This document shows, piece after piece, positions 9,217 through 19,582 of a DNA stretch of 64,000 bases. How positions within the stretch are numbered: the first letter of the stretch is position 1; the number at the start of each line of letters is the position of its first letter. A program made the translations under genes and the position numbers. The notes beneath the pieces were generated by a model that did not search any database, was not told where the DNA came from, and worked only from the letters and a program-made list of their open reading frames with translations. The stretch covers positions 136,304 to 200,303 of the forward strand of contig CAJTLG010000003.1 of the NCBI GenBank assembly GCA_910577395.1, read 5' to 3'. Origin of the DNA: an uncultured Vampirovibrio sp. Its GTDB lineage: Bacteria > Cyanobacteriota > Vampirovibrionia > Gastranaerophilales > Gastranaerophilaceae.

Positions 9217-12200
9217 GTGGACTCATTATCATTTGGGAAAGTACAAAATACAGATAATAAACAGGTATCATTCACCGGGCAAAAAAGTATAAAAGAGCCA
9301 AGCGGTGCACAAAGATACAGTTTTTTTGTTCCGCCTTATGATGCTGTTAAAAATGAAAACGGTGAAGAGCATCGTTATTTTGCAATGCTTGAAATTGTTC
9401 CCGTAGAAGAAGAAAAAGATGCGAAAGGCTTTAATACAGGGCATCTTGTTACAAGCGGCAAACCGGTATTGATTGAAGATTCTGCAACCCCGCTTGAATA
9501 TGGCGGATTTTATCTGGATGGTGAAGATAAAATATTACCTGAAACTGATATGGTAGGTTACAGGTTTGTACTTATTGACGAAGATATATTAAACCAAACC
9601 GGTGATATTAATAAAGCAAGAACGGATAAATATCTGCTTGATGTCGGTTCTGTAGCGGAAGGCAATGAAGGCAAATTTTCATATTTTTCAAAAAGACAGG
9701 GTTTTGTAAATAAAACAGGCCCTATGCTCCACACATTCCCGGATGCAAACCATGTGGATGATAAAGCCCTTGATGATGAAGGTTTTGTAAGAAACCATTT
9801 TAATAAAGCGGGCGGCAATATTCAGGGAATGATTAAAGAAATATACAAACCTGATGGTGAGTACGCTCCATATGAAATGGTTATATCCACTCCGCTTTTC
9901 GGTGCAGATGATATATCTTCTCATGGTTACTGGACGATGAATCCGTTCCAGATATCAACCACGAAAGGTACGCTTACAGATTTTAAAGAATTGCAAAATG
10001 CAATGTTTGATACCGGTAAAACCTATGTTGCAGACGGTGCATTTACATCTTTAAGCTTTGAGGCGCCACAGTTGCAATCATTCTTCAAATGGGGTAAAGA
10101 ATCTCCGTTTTACAACTGGGTAAAATTTGACAAAACTGATGCGCCTAACGGAAATGTTACGCTTGGCGTTTTGCCGGATAGTATTGTATCTAAGACAAAA
10201 GACCAAAATTCCGATGATTATAAAAAATCCCAAACAATTAAAGAAAATATAGGTTTTAAGGTTATAAACCCAAAATATATCGAAGCAGACAAAAAAAGCA
10301 GACTTACAATGTCTGAAAATGAACTTGAAGATTTAAAAAAATCAAAAAATGCCGAAGTTGGCTCCTACACTATTAAAAACCCTGAATATGACCCCTCCAG
10401 GCCAACATATATCCAATTTATTGATAAAAGACTTGCAAGTAAAGAACAGCTTGAAGATAATAAAAATTTTACATTCAAATATGATAATCATACAGCAGAA
10501 AATCATTATGATGTAAGCGAACATCAGGATTCTGTCCAACCTTTTTATTTTGAGGTTGACCCTAATGATAATAGGTTTAAAACTCTTGGTACAACAATTG
10601 ATTTGCTTGATACGGCAGGGTATGTTGATAAAAAGAACCATAATCTTAAAAGAAAAGGGTATGATTCTTTCTTTCAAATGGATAATTATTCTATCTCTAC
10701 AAAAAGTGCCGTAACTGATGCCAGTAACTGGGACGGAAATGTGGATTTATTTAAGGCAAATCTTACAAATCCTTCTAATGACCCTGCAAATATCATTGGC
10801 AATAAACAGGTTAAAAATTACTATTACAATATTGCAAGCTATTGGACAAAAATAACCGATGATTCTTTGGTTGAACATATTGCAAAAAATATAGCTGCAA
10901 ATAAAGATAAAACTTTTAAAAACATTAGCGAAAATTATGACATTAGCGTTAATGCACTGGATAATATTTACAGCAGAACCATAAACGGTGCAGAGTTTAA
11001 CAAAAATTTTGAAAACAAAATCACCGGCAAATCAACGGAAAAGCTTTTAATAGATGCTGTTGTTAATTTCCCGCTTGAAAGTGTTGAATTTGCTCCTGAT
11101 TTAACGGCAGTTTTGGTTTCTGATTTTATTACACCAAGGCCTCTTGATAAAAATGATGATGAAACCCAAACCAAACCGGAACTTTTGGATAAAATGCCGT
11201 TAAGCGTGCAAAATCTATACAAAGATGCAATGCAGGGGTTTCTTATTTCTATATTAAAGCAAATGGATGCCAAAATGCCTGCCGGAAATAAAATCTTTAA
11301 AAATGGCGGCGTTAGTGACCTGACTGATTACGGTAAAGTTGTGGCGGATATTGTTGCGCCTGATATTATGAAATATGGCGTTTCAAGAGCATTATTCCCA
11401 GGTGAAAAAGTTGTATTTGACGATAAAGGCAATCCCTCATACAGTAAAAATCTTCAGCATATGGGCGTTACAAGCCTTGGTATAGTTGACCCTCTAAATC
11501 CGGAAGAAGAGGCAAGGGCCGTTATGCGCAAGATGAAAAAAGGTTTTGATAACCTTAAGACTCTTGATAATGTTGACCTTGTAAATTCTTTAGTGACCAG
11601 ATTTGGAAACGTTGATATCAAAGATATTAAAACAGCAAGGGCAATCATAGATAAAACAGGTGCCGGTCTTAACTGGCGTTTTGATGCTGCAAAAGACGTT
11701 GCAGACCTTGATGCAAGGCGTGCACAAAACCCGCATACAAAATTTGAAGATTGTTGGGATAGCGTAATAGATTTTTGGGGCGGTTTCATTGACAGCCTCA
11801 GAAAACAAAACCCCGCCTCATATGTTATTGCTGAAGTTACCGACCTTTGGAGTTTTTCAAGGTGGCAGGCTGCAGGCAAAAATAAACTTGCCGAAGAATC
11901 TGTTGAAGAGTTCAAAAAAATGGGCAAATCCCAGCAGGAAAAAGTTCTTGTGAACTTCTTTACAAAACAGGTTCCGCTTTTATTAAATGTATACAATGCC
12001 GCTGATGACAGTGATAATTGGGATACATTAAAAAGCTTAAGCCACGAGGCCAAAGAGGCTATACGTAACGGTGCGCCAAACGGGCTTTCAAATGATGTAT
12101 TTGAAGAATTAAAAGAACGTTATACCGGGGATATGGAGCTTGTTAAAAATGTTCTTATGAGTGTTGATTTTGGCAAGTATGCTAATCCTGATACAGCGGA

Positions 12201-13575
12201 AAAAATGTTTTATGAAAAAACAGGCGCAACAACAGGAAGTAACTATTCTACCTTCTTTGGTCTTTATCCTGAATTGTTTGGCCAAAACTTTGAAAAAGGC
12301 AATACGAATAACTACAGGCTTTATAATATTCGTGCATTTGAAGATGGCTTAAAAGGATTTTTCAGGTCAAATTCTGCCAAGTTTATAAACAGCAGCCATA
12401 TATTCCTGAATAACCACGATAAACCGCGGCCTTTCCACTGTGTTTCTCTTGATATGGAATTATTTTTAAGTGATTTAAAAACTCCTGAAGCGCAAAGAAG
12501 GGCAAAAAATGTAACCGGCAGCAGTGATTTTGATAATATTAGCTCTATGGCGGTTGCTGTGGGTGAAAAATACCTTGAAACCTTTGAAAAAGCTGTAAAA
12601 GAAATAAATGCTGACAGTAAGTTAAATATTAATATAAGCGCAAATGAGCTTAATATAATAAAGGAAGCCATTGCCGATTTAACTATGGGCAAATTTATGG
12701 GTGCCCCTGCAAATATGAACACATCACGTGCTTTTGGTTTTTCGCCTTTTGATGTGACTATGAAAGATGTTTTGCAACAGGCAAGATACATTGCCGAAGA
12801 AAAAGGTGTTGAATGGCCATTAGCTGACGGCAAAAAATATAAAAGCAAAAGATTATCTAAGGCTGAAAAAACTCTTTTCAATAAAACATTTGAGCAGTTT
12901 ACACCGGATTTAGATAAACTTTCATCAATGCTTAAGATGATGATGATGTCTGTTGGCGTGCCAACACTTTTTGCAGGTGACGAAATGGCGCACAGCGGCT
13001 ATGAAATGGCAACAAAGAACGTGCTTCTTGCGATAAGAAACATTATACACCACAGTTGGCTTAAGGATGACGAAAAAGGTTTTATAAAAGACTTTAACAA
13101 ACAGATAACTGCAGCTGCTATGGTACACAAGCAAAAAGGCCTATCTGCTGTTGCGGACGGTTTTCCTCTGATTGTTCCCCAGGGCGATAATGACCACACT
13201 GCCTTGTTTAAATATAATGATAAGGGCTCAAATGTTCTTGTTGTATACTCAAATGCCAGAATGGAAAAAGGCGAAGGTAATGAAGCTAAAAGGGCAAGAA
13301 TGCCGTTAAAGAAAGTTACGGATAAAGTAGACAGTATAAGTCTTGGCTATATTGACCCGCAGCAAGGTGACAATGTTGTTGACAATATTGCAAACGAAGG
13401 CGATAAATTTAAAAAACTGAAATACAATAATTTGACCGGTAAATATGAAGATGACGGCAAAACATACATTGTAAAAGACGGAAAATTAGTAAGACAGGGT
13501 ATGTCAACCCATGTTGGCCAAAGCAATCCGCAGATTGAACTTGACGATGTTACAAATATATTCTACAAGGTTTAG
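9217..13575 (+). CDS. giant GH13-clan protein, 1452 aa, with a very large insertion in the catalytic barrel
   Basis: GH13 signatures are spread over an unusually long chain. Region I is VADGAFTSLSF (Asp273, lacking the Asn-His), followed by an SPFYNWVKF stretch typical of the region after it. Region II is NWRFDAAKDV (Asp823), region III is YVIAEVTD (Glu873) and region IV is FLNNHDKPR (Asp1068). GVPTLFAGDEM near 1246 matches the late-barrel loop of the clan. About 540 residues separate regions I and II, where around 100 is usual. The start is GTG at 9217 with AAGGGGA 7 nt upstream. The N-terminus has no signal peptide but carries SLSFGK and VSFTG, tags also found on other proteins here. It probably acts on alpha-glucan with its neighbour. 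It ends 5 bp from a convergent gene. Confidence 0.78.
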   Translation: MDSLSFGKVQNTDNKQVSFTGQKSIKEPSGAQRYSFFVPPYDAVKNENGEEHRYFAMLEIVPVEEEKDAKGFNTGHLVTSGKPVLIEDSATPLEYGGFYLDGEDKILPETDMVGYRFVLIDEDILNQTGDINKARTDKYLLDVGSVAEGNEGKFSYFSKRQGFVNKTGPMLHTFPDANHVDDKALDDEGFVRNHFNKAGGNIQGMIKEIYKPDGEYAPYEMVISTPLFGADDISSHGYWTMNPFQISTTKGTLTDFKELQNAMFDTGKTYVADGAFTSLSFEAPQLQSFFKWGKESPFYNWVKFDKTDAPNGNVTLGVLPDSIVSKTKDQNSDDYKKSQTIKENIGFKVINPKYIEADKKSRLTMSENELEDLKKSKNAEVGSYTIKNPEYDPSRPTYIQFIDKRLASKEQLEDNKNFTFKYDNHTAENHYDVSEHQDSVQPFYFEVDPNDNRFKTLGTTIDLLDTAGYVDKKNHNLKRKGYDSFFQMDNYSISTKSAVTDASNWDGNVDLFKANLTNPSNDPANIIGNKQVKNYYYNIASYWTKITDDSLVEHIAKNIAANKDKTFKNISENYDISVNALDNIYSRTINGAEFNKNFENKITGKSTEKLLIDAVVNFPLESVEFAPDLTAVLVSDFITPRPLDKNDDETQTKPELLDKMPLSVQNLYKDAMQGFLISILKQMDAKMPAGNKIFKNGGVSDLTDYGKVVADIVAPDIMKYGVSRALFPGEKVVFDDKGNPSYSKNLQHMGVTSLGIVDPLNPEEEARAVMRKMKKGFDNLKTLDNVDLVNSLVTRFGNVDIKDIKTARAIIDKTGAGLNWRFDAAKDVADLDARRAQNPHTKFEDCWDSVIDFWGGFIDSLRKQNPASYVIAEVTDLWSFSRWQAAGKNKLAEESVEEFKKMGKSQQEKVLVNFFTKQVPLLLNVYNAADDSDNWDTLKSLSHEAKEAIRNGAPNGLSNDVFEELKERYTGDMELVKNVLMSVDFGKYANPDTAEKMFYEKTGATTGSNYSTFFGLYPELFGQNFEKGNTNNYRLYNIRAFEDGLKGFFRSNSAKFINSSHIFLNNHDKPRPFHCVSLDMELFLSDLKTPEAQRRAKNVTGSSDFDNISSMAVAVGEKYLETFEKAVKEINADSKLNINISANELNIIKEAIADLTMGKFMGAPANMNTSRAFGFSPFDVTMKDVLQQARYIAEEKGVEWPLADGKKYKSKRLSKAEKTLFNKTFEQFTPDLDKLSSMLKMMMMSVGVPTLFAGDEMAHSGYEMATKNVLLAIRNIIHHSWLKDDEKGFIKDFNKQITAAAMVHKQKGLSAVADGFPLIVPQGDNDHTALFKYNDKGSNVLVVYSNARMEKGEGNEAKRARMPLKKVTDKVDSISLGYIDPQQGDNVVDNIANEGDKFKKLKYNNLTGKYEDDGKTYIVKDGKLVRQGMSTHVGQSNPQIELDDVTNIFYKV

Positions 13576-13580
13576 TTCAA

Positions 13581-14261
13581 TCATTTAAAGTCTACAAATC
13601 CGTATAAGCGTCCTTCATCAGAGCGCCAACGGAACCAACCTGTTTTTGTTTCGTTATCATATGTAAGAACCTTTATAAGCATCCAGTTTCCCTGAACAAA
13701 CCAAGGGCTTATATGTTTTGCATATTTAAATTCATCCACCTTTTTTGCTTCATTGTTTGGCCCGCCGTATAGGATTTTATAACTTGGGGGCAGATTTCTG
13801 AATGTGTATATGCCGTATTGTTTTCCGTATTTAAAAAATAAATCCCTGTAAAGATAAAATTTAGCCCCTTGCGTGTTGTTTTCTTTTTTAACCCAGCCAA
13901 AAAGACTGTTTTTTTGATTATAACAAACCTTTATCCATTCTTCGTTTTCATCATCAGCACTTAAAAAGGCTATATTTTCATTTGGCAGATATGCTATAAA
14001 AATATCCTGAATATTATTACCGTTTTTCTTGTTTTTTGTTATAAAGTTTCCTGCACTGTTCCAGTATATTCGCTCTAAGATTTCAGAGTTTAAATCAGGC
14101 TCTTTATATATAGTGATTAAATTTGTCACCCTTGCTGCCCCTATGCCCCAATGGCTTATAGAATTTGTGTATGGCGGCACAAATTCAGCTTTGACATCCT
14201 GAAAAATAAATGACAATAATATTAGTAATGTGATTAAAATGGGGCGGATGACTTTTTTCAT
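13581..14261 (-). CDS. secreted protein with bacterial SH3-like features
   Basis: This 226-aa protein has a clear signal peptide (Lys-Lys start, hydrophobic core, probable cleavage after VKA near residue 25). The rest is beta-rich, with short Trp/Gly segments (WIKVCY, LFGWVKKE, GWFRWRS) and an ITIYKEPDLNSEILE stretch reminiscent of bacterial SH3 domains. These often bind peptidoglycan. I do not recognise a named family. It is convergent with the large GH13 gene and divergent from rpoB. Confidence 0.6.
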   Translation of the reverse strand: MKKVIRPILITLLILLSFIFQDVKAEFVPPYTNSISHWGIGAARVTNLITIYKEPDLNSEILERIYWNSAGNFITKNKKNGNNIQDIFIAYLPNENIAFLSADDENEEWIKVCYNQKNSLFGWVKKENNTQGAKFYLYRDLFFKYGKQYGIYTFRNLPPSYKILYGGPNNEAKKVDEFKYAKHISPWFVQGNWMLIKVLTYDNETKTGWFRWRSDEGRLYGFVDFK

Positions 14262-14338
14262 AAATTAATTATAAGGTTTATTTTTATAAATTTAATCCTG
14301 AATATGGATTAAATGTTAAAACATGTAAATTTTTGCGC

Positions 14339-14366
14339 TTGACTTCAAACCTTTACGCGCTAAGAT
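14339..14366 (+). promoter_or_regulatory. candidate upstream promoter of rpoB operon
   Basis: TTGACT (14339-14344) and TAAGAT (14361-14366) lie 16 bp apart, about 100 bp upstream of rpoB. Confidence 0.45.
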
Positions 14367-14404
14367 GATTTAAGCTAAAATTTATTATATAAACTGGGCT
14401 AAAT

Positions 14405-14435
14405 TTGCTAATATTTTTTTCAACAGCTGTATAAA
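14405..14435 (+). promoter_or_regulatory. candidate proximal rpoB promoter with T-tract spacer
   Basis: TTGCTA (14405-14410) is followed by a spacer containing TTTTTTTCA and by TATAAA (14430-14435). The T-tract, the CA and the distance to the TATA box are closely matched upstream of the 34107 and 54655 genes. Confidence 0.4.
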
Positions 14436-14466
14436 ATTTGTAATTACATATATTAGAGGTACTTAA

Positions 14467-17400
14467 ATGTCAACAACACAATATGCAACAAGAGTTACTC
14501 CTATGGGCATACCACCTACCCGTTTGAGCGAACTTCCTGATTTGATTGAAATTCAGAAGAAATCGTTTGAATGGTTTTTAAAAGAAGGCCTTAAGGAAGA
14601 ACTTCTTTCTTTTTCTCCTATTAAAGATTACACAGGAAGATTAGAATTGCATTTTCTTCCGAACTATACATTCGACAACCCCAAATATACGATAGAAGAA
14701 GCCAGAATTCATGATTCAACCTATTCTAAACAATTAAAAGTTATGATGAGGCTTGTAAACCGTGACAGCGGTGAAATAAAAGAACAAGAAGTATACATCG
14801 GCGATATTCCGACCATGACTGACAAAGGTACATTTATTGTTAACGGTGCGGAACGTGTTATTGTATCCCAAATTGTTAGAAGTCCCGGTATTTATTATAA
14901 AAAAGAAGTTTCCCCTACGGGAAAACGTCTATACAATGCTACATTAATTCCTAACCGTGGCGCTTGGCTTAAAATTGAAACCGATTCTAATGACCTTGTA
15001 TACGTTAAAATTGATAAAAACAGAAAAATCCTGGCTACAACATTATTAAAAGCTTTAGGCATTACTCCTGTTGAAATGGAAACGTTATTTACCCACTTTG
15101 AATTTTTAAAGAAAACTCTTGAAAAAGATACAACCAATTCAACAGATGAGGCCTTAATTGAGGTATATAAAAAATTACGCCCCGGTGACCCTGCATCTGC
15201 TGCAGGCGGAAGGTCAATCCTTGAGGCTCGTTTCTTTGATGAAAAGAAATATGACATAGGAAAAGTGGGTCGGTATAAATTAAATAAAAAATTAAACTTG
15301 AACCTTCCTGAAACACAAAGAACAATCACTGTTCAGGATATCGTTGCAGGTGTTGAATATTTAATCAACCTAACCTATGATGAAGGCGTTCTTGATGATA
15401 TTGACCACTTAGGAAACAGAAGAATCCGCTCAGTTGGCGAACTTCTTCAAAATCAGTTCAGGGTTGGTCTTTCAAGGATTGAAAGAATTGTTAAGGAAAG
15501 AATGACCCTTCAGGATTCTGAAACCTTAACTCCTTTAAATTTATTAAACGTTAAACCCCTTAATGCTGCAATTAAAGAGTTCTTTGGTTCTTCACAGTTA
15601 TCACAGTTTATGGACCAGACGAACCCTCTTGCGGAATTAACACATAAAAGACGTATTTCTGCCCTTGGACCCGGCGGTTTGATGAGAGAACGTGCAGGTT
15701 TTGCTGTTCGTGACATTCACCCCTCTCAATACGGACGTATTTGCCCGGTAGAAACACCCGAAGGTCCGAACGCAGGTCTTATCGGTTCTCTTGCAACTCA
15801 TGCCAGAGTTAATGATTATGGTTTTATTGAATCTCCGTTCTTTGTTGTTAAAGACGGTGTCGTAACTGAAGAAGTGCACTATTTAACAGCTGATGAAGAT
15901 GAAAATTACCGTGTGGCACCTGCAGACGTTGAGCTTGATGAAAACAGAAGAATTAAAGAACCGTTCATACCGGTTAGATATCGTTCCGAATTTACAATGG
16001 GCGATTCTAAAAAGGTAGACTACTTTGGTGTTTCACCTATTCAGATTATCTCTGTTGCAACATCATTAATACCGTTTATTGAACACGATGATGCTAACCG
16101 TGCACTTATGGGCTCTAACATGCAACGTCAGGCTGTTCCTCTTTTAATTACCCAAAGACCTGTTGTGGGTACCGGGCTTGAAAAAAGAGCTGCTAAAGAT
16201 TCAGGCATGGTGTCTGTTTCAGAGGTTGACGGTGAAGTAATAAGAGTCGTCGGTGAAGAAATTCACATTAAAGATAATTCAGGTAAGGTTCATCAGTATC
16301 AGTTATTAAAATATATAAGGTCTAACCAGGATACTTGTATTAACCAAAAGCCGCTTGTTCGCGCAGGACAAAAGGTTAAAGCAGGGGATGTTATAGCAGA
16401 CGGTGCATCCACCCATAAAGGTGAATTAGCACTTGGTAAAAACGTTCTTGTTGCTTATATGCCTTGGGAAGGCTATAACTTTGAGGATGCTATCCTTATC
16501 AATGAAAGATTAGTTTATGATGATGTGTTCACATCAGTTCACATTGAAAAACTTGAAATAGATGCACGTCAGACAAAACTCGGGCCGGAAGAAATTACCC
16601 GCGAAGTGCCGAATGTATCGGAAGATGCTGTGCGCCACCTTGATGAAAGAGGTATTGTAAGAATTGGTGCAAGAGTTTACGCTGACGATATTTTGGTTGG
16701 TAAAATCACACCTAAAGGCGAAAGCGAACATCCGCCGGAAGAAAAACTGTTAAGAGCAATCTTTGCTGAAAAGGCAAGAGATGTGAAAGATAATTCTCTT
16801 CGTGTTCCCCATGGTGAAGGCGGAAGAGTAGTCGATGTTAAAGTGTTTGACCGTGAAAAAGGTGATGAACTTCCTCCGGGCGCAAACACAGTAATTAGAG
16901 TATATATTGCACAAAAGAGAAAAATCTCTGTCGGTGATAAATTATCAGGACGTCACGGAAACAAGGGTATTGTATCCCGTATTCTTCCAAAAGAAGATAT
17001 GCCGTTCCTTCCTGACGGTACTCCGATTGATATTGTGTTAAATCCTCTTGGTGTTCCTTCCCGTATGAATGTTGGACAAACTTATGAATGTTTGCTAGGT
17101 TTGGCTGCATACTTAACAGGAAACCACTATGAGGCTCCTCCGTTTGATGAAATGTACGGAGCTGCCCAATCAGAGGTTGCAACAAAAGAAGAATTAATCA
17201 AGGGTATTAAAGAATCCGGCCACGACTGGGTTAGAGAAGACGGTAAGGTTACACTGTATGACGGCAGAACCGGCGAACCGTTTGATGAACCCGTTGCAGT
17301 TGGGCTATCTTATATCCTGAAATTAGTCCACCTTGTTGATGATAAAATCCATGCCCGCTCAACAGGTCCATACTCACTTGTTACCCAACAGCCATTAGGC

Positions 17401-17781
17401 GGTAAAGCACAATTTGGCGGTCAAAGGTTCGGTGAAATGGAAGTTTGGGCACTTGAGGCATACGGTGCTGCTTATACTCTGCAAGAGATGTTAACAATTA
17501 AATCAGATGATGTTAACGGAAGAAGCAGGGCATACGAGGCCATTGTTAAAGGTGACAATATCCCAAGGCCGGGTATTCCTGAATCATTCAAGGTATTGGT
17601 TCGTGAATTACAAAGTATCGGTCTTGATATAGCTGTAGCGAAAAAAGGCGGCGAAGAAGTTGATTTAATGTCTGATACAGATGACCTAAGGAAATCTGCA
17701 CCAAAAAGAGTGCTGTCAGATATGGATAGCGAACTTTTGAATATCAATTTCTTTGAAACACCTACCACCTTTAAAGATTAA
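14467..17781 (+). CDS. rpoB: DNA-directed RNA polymerase subunit beta
   Basis: This is the catalytic beta subunit of RNA polymerase. At 1104 aa it is the short form, like cyanobacterial RpoB. Diagnostic segments include RAERVIVSQIVRSPG-type lobe sequence, the GPGGL fork region and SQYGRICPVETPEGPNAGLI. Near the C-terminus are GNKGIVS, LPFLPDG-type segments, GGKAQFGGQRFGEMEVWALE, and a tail rich in Asp and Lys. It starts at an ATG with AGAGG upstream. As in Cyanobacteria, it is not preceded by rplJ-rplL; its neighbours upstream are unrelated. It is followed 30 bp later by rpoC1. Confidence 0.98.
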   Translation: MSTTQYATRVTPMGIPPTRLSELPDLIEIQKKSFEWFLKEGLKEELLSFSPIKDYTGRLELHFLPNYTFDNPKYTIEEARIHDSTYSKQLKVMMRLVNRDSGEIKEQEVYIGDIPTMTDKGTFIVNGAERVIVSQIVRSPGIYYKKEVSPTGKRLYNATLIPNRGAWLKIETDSNDLVYVKIDKNRKILATTLLKALGITPVEMETLFTHFEFLKKTLEKDTTNSTDEALIEVYKKLRPGDPASAAGGRSILEARFFDEKKYDIGKVGRYKLNKKLNLNLPETQRTITVQDIVAGVEYLINLTYDEGVLDDIDHLGNRRIRSVGELLQNQFRVGLSRIERIVKERMTLQDSETLTPLNLLNVKPLNAAIKEFFGSSQLSQFMDQTNPLAELTHKRRISALGPGGLMRERAGFAVRDIHPSQYGRICPVETPEGPNAGLIGSLATHARVNDYGFIESPFFVVKDGVVTEEVHYLTADEDENYRVAPADVELDENRRIKEPFIPVRYRSEFTMGDSKKVDYFGVSPIQIISVATSLIPFIEHDDANRALMGSNMQRQAVPLLITQRPVVGTGLEKRAAKDSGMVSVSEVDGEVIRVVGEEIHIKDNSGKVHQYQLLKYIRSNQDTCINQKPLVRAGQKVKAGDVIADGASTHKGELALGKNVLVAYMPWEGYNFEDAILINERLVYDDVFTSVHIEKLEIDARQTKLGPEEITREVPNVSEDAVRHLDERGIVRIGARVYADDILVGKITPKGESEHPPEEKLLRAIFAEKARDVKDNSLRVPHGEGGRVVDVKVFDREKGDELPPGANTVIRVYIAQKRKISVGDKLSGRHGNKGIVSRILPKEDMPFLPDGTPIDIVLNPLGVPSRMNVGQTYECLLGLAAYLTGNHYEAPPFDEMYGAAQSEVATKEELIKGIKESGHDWVREDGKVTLYDGRTGEPFDEPVAVGLSYILKLVHLVDDKIHARSTGPYSLVTQQPLGGKAQFGGQRFGEMEVWALEAYGAAYTLQEMLTIKSDDVNGRSRAYEAIVKGDNIPRPGIPESFKVLVRELQSIGLDIAVAKKGGEEVDLMSDTDDLRKSAPKRVLSDMDSELLNINFFETPTTFKD

Positions 17782-17811
17782 TAATTTTGAGAATTAAGGA
17801 GACAAGATAAA

Positions 17812-19527
17812 GTGTCAACAAGCATAGATTATTTTGATTATATACGAATTTCAATAGCATCCCCGGAAAGAGTGCTGAAATGGTCATATGGCGAGGTTAC
17901 AAAGCCTGAAACCATTAATTACAGAACCCTTAAACCTGAAAGGGACGGTCTGTTCTGTGAAAGAATATTCGGACCTTCAAAAGATTGGGAATGTTATTGC
18001 GGTAAATACAAAAGAGTACGTCACAAAGGTATTATATGTGAACGCTGCGGCGTTGAAGTTACTGATTCAAAGGTGAGGCGCCATAGATTAGGTCACATTA
18101 AACTTGCAGCCCCTGTAAGCCATATTTGGTTTTTAAAGGGTATTCCAAGCTATCTTGGCTTACTTCTTGATATGACTCTTAAAGACTTAGAACAAATCAT
18201 ATACTTTAACAACTACGTTGTGGTTGACCCAGGCGAAAGCCCTTTTAAAAAATTCCAACTTTTAACCGAAGAAGAATACGAAGATTATATCTTGGAAAAC
18301 GAAGACAGCACGTTAAAAGTAGGTATCGGGGCTGAAGTTGTTAAAGAATTGTTATCTGAAATTGAGCTTACAAAACTTGCTGATGATATCAGAGCAGAGC
18401 TTGATTCAGCAGGCGGTTCCGTTCAAAAAAGGGCTAAATTAATTAAAAGGTTAAGACTTGTTGAATCTTTAATTGAATCCCAAACTGAGCCTACCTGGTT
18501 TATTATGGATGTTCTTCCCGTAACTCCTCCGGATTTAAGACCTATGGTTCAATTGGACGGCGGCAGGTTTGCAACATCAGACCTTAATGACCTTTACAGA
18601 CGTGTAATTAACAGAAACAACCGTCTTGCAAGATTACTGGAAATGGGTGCTCCGGAAATTATCGTTAGAAACGAAAAAAGAATGCTTCAAGAGGCGGTGG
18701 ATGCGCTTATTGATAACGGCAGACGCGGCAGAACAGTTGTAGGGCCTAATTCAAGACCTTTAAAATCATTATCAAACATTATTGAAGGTAAACAAGGCCG
18801 TTTCCGTCAAAACTTGCTTGGTAAACGTGTTGACTATTCCGGCCGTTCCGTTATTGTTGTAGGCCCGCAGTTAAGCTTAAATCAGTGTGGTCTTCCTAAG
18901 GAAATGGCAATAGAATTATTCAAGCCTTTTGTAGTTAATAAATTAATTGAAAGAGGTCTTGTTCAAAATATTAAATCTGCTAAGAAAAAGATTGAAAGGT
19001 CAGAGCCCATTGTGTGGGATATCTTAGAAGAAGTAGTTGACGGACATCCTGTTTTATTAAACCGTGCCCCAACCCTTCACAGACTTGGTATTCAAGCATT
19101 TGAGCCTATCCTTGTTGAGGGCAGAGCCATTCAATTGCATCCGCTTGTATGTACGGCATTTAACGCTGACTTTGACGGTGACCAAATGGCTGTTCACGTG
19201 CCGCTTTCAATTGAGGCACAAACGGAAGCAAGGATGTTAATGCTTGCAACAAACAATATTCTTGCCCCTGCAACTGGTAAACCTATTATCACACCTTCGC
19301 AGGATATGGTACTCGGTATCTATTACCTTACTATTTTGAAGGATGAAAATGCACCGGTTAAAGGTTATTTCCATAATTTCCTTGATGCAATATCAGCCCT
19401 TGAGCTTGGTAATATCAAGCTTCACGACAAAATCGTTGTAAGGGATGAAACAGGAAAGAGAATAGAAACCACTGTCGGAAGAATAGTGTTCAATGAAACG
19501 GTTAAAAAATCCGTACTTTCACACTAG
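17812..19527 (+). CDS. rpoC1: RNA polymerase subunit beta-prime, N-terminal part (gamma subunit, RpoC1)
   Basis: This 571-aa protein corresponds to the N-terminal half of beta-prime. It has the zinc-binding cysteines CYCGKYK and CERCGV near residues 61-80, the LLGKRVDYSGRSVIVVGP clamp region, and the catalytic magnesium motif NADFDGDQMAVH. It ends shortly after the active-site domain with its own stop, and rpoC2 follows after 55 bp. This split is a hallmark of Cyanobacteria and their non-photosynthetic sisters. The start is GTG with AAGGAGA upstream. Confidence 0.97.
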   Translation: MSTSIDYFDYIRISIASPERVLKWSYGEVTKPETINYRTLKPERDGLFCERIFGPSKDWECYCGKYKRVRHKGIICERCGVEVTDSKVRRHRLGHIKLAAPVSHIWFLKGIPSYLGLLLDMTLKDLEQIIYFNNYVVVDPGESPFKKFQLLTEEEYEDYILENEDSTLKVGIGAEVVKELLSEIELTKLADDIRAELDSAGGSVQKRAKLIKRLRLVESLIESQTEPTWFIMDVLPVTPPDLRPMVQLDGGRFATSDLNDLYRRVINRNNRLARLLEMGAPEIIVRNEKRMLQEAVDALIDNGRRGRTVVGPNSRPLKSLSNIIEGKQGRFRQNLLGKRVDYSGRSVIVVGPQLSLNQCGLPKEMAIELFKPFVVNKLIERGLVQNIKSAKKKIERSEPIVWDILEEVVDGHPVLLNRAPTLHRLGIQAFEPILVEGRAIQLHPLVCTAFNADFDGDQMAVHVPLSIEAQTEARMLMLATNNILAPATGKPIITPSQDMVLGIYYLTILKDENAPVKGYFHNFLDAISALELGNIKLHDKIVVRDETGKRIETTVGRIVFNETVKKSVLSH

Positions 19528-19582
19528 TTTTTTACCAACAAGCAATATTTTAAAGAATTAAAAGAAGAGGGAAATATAAAAA

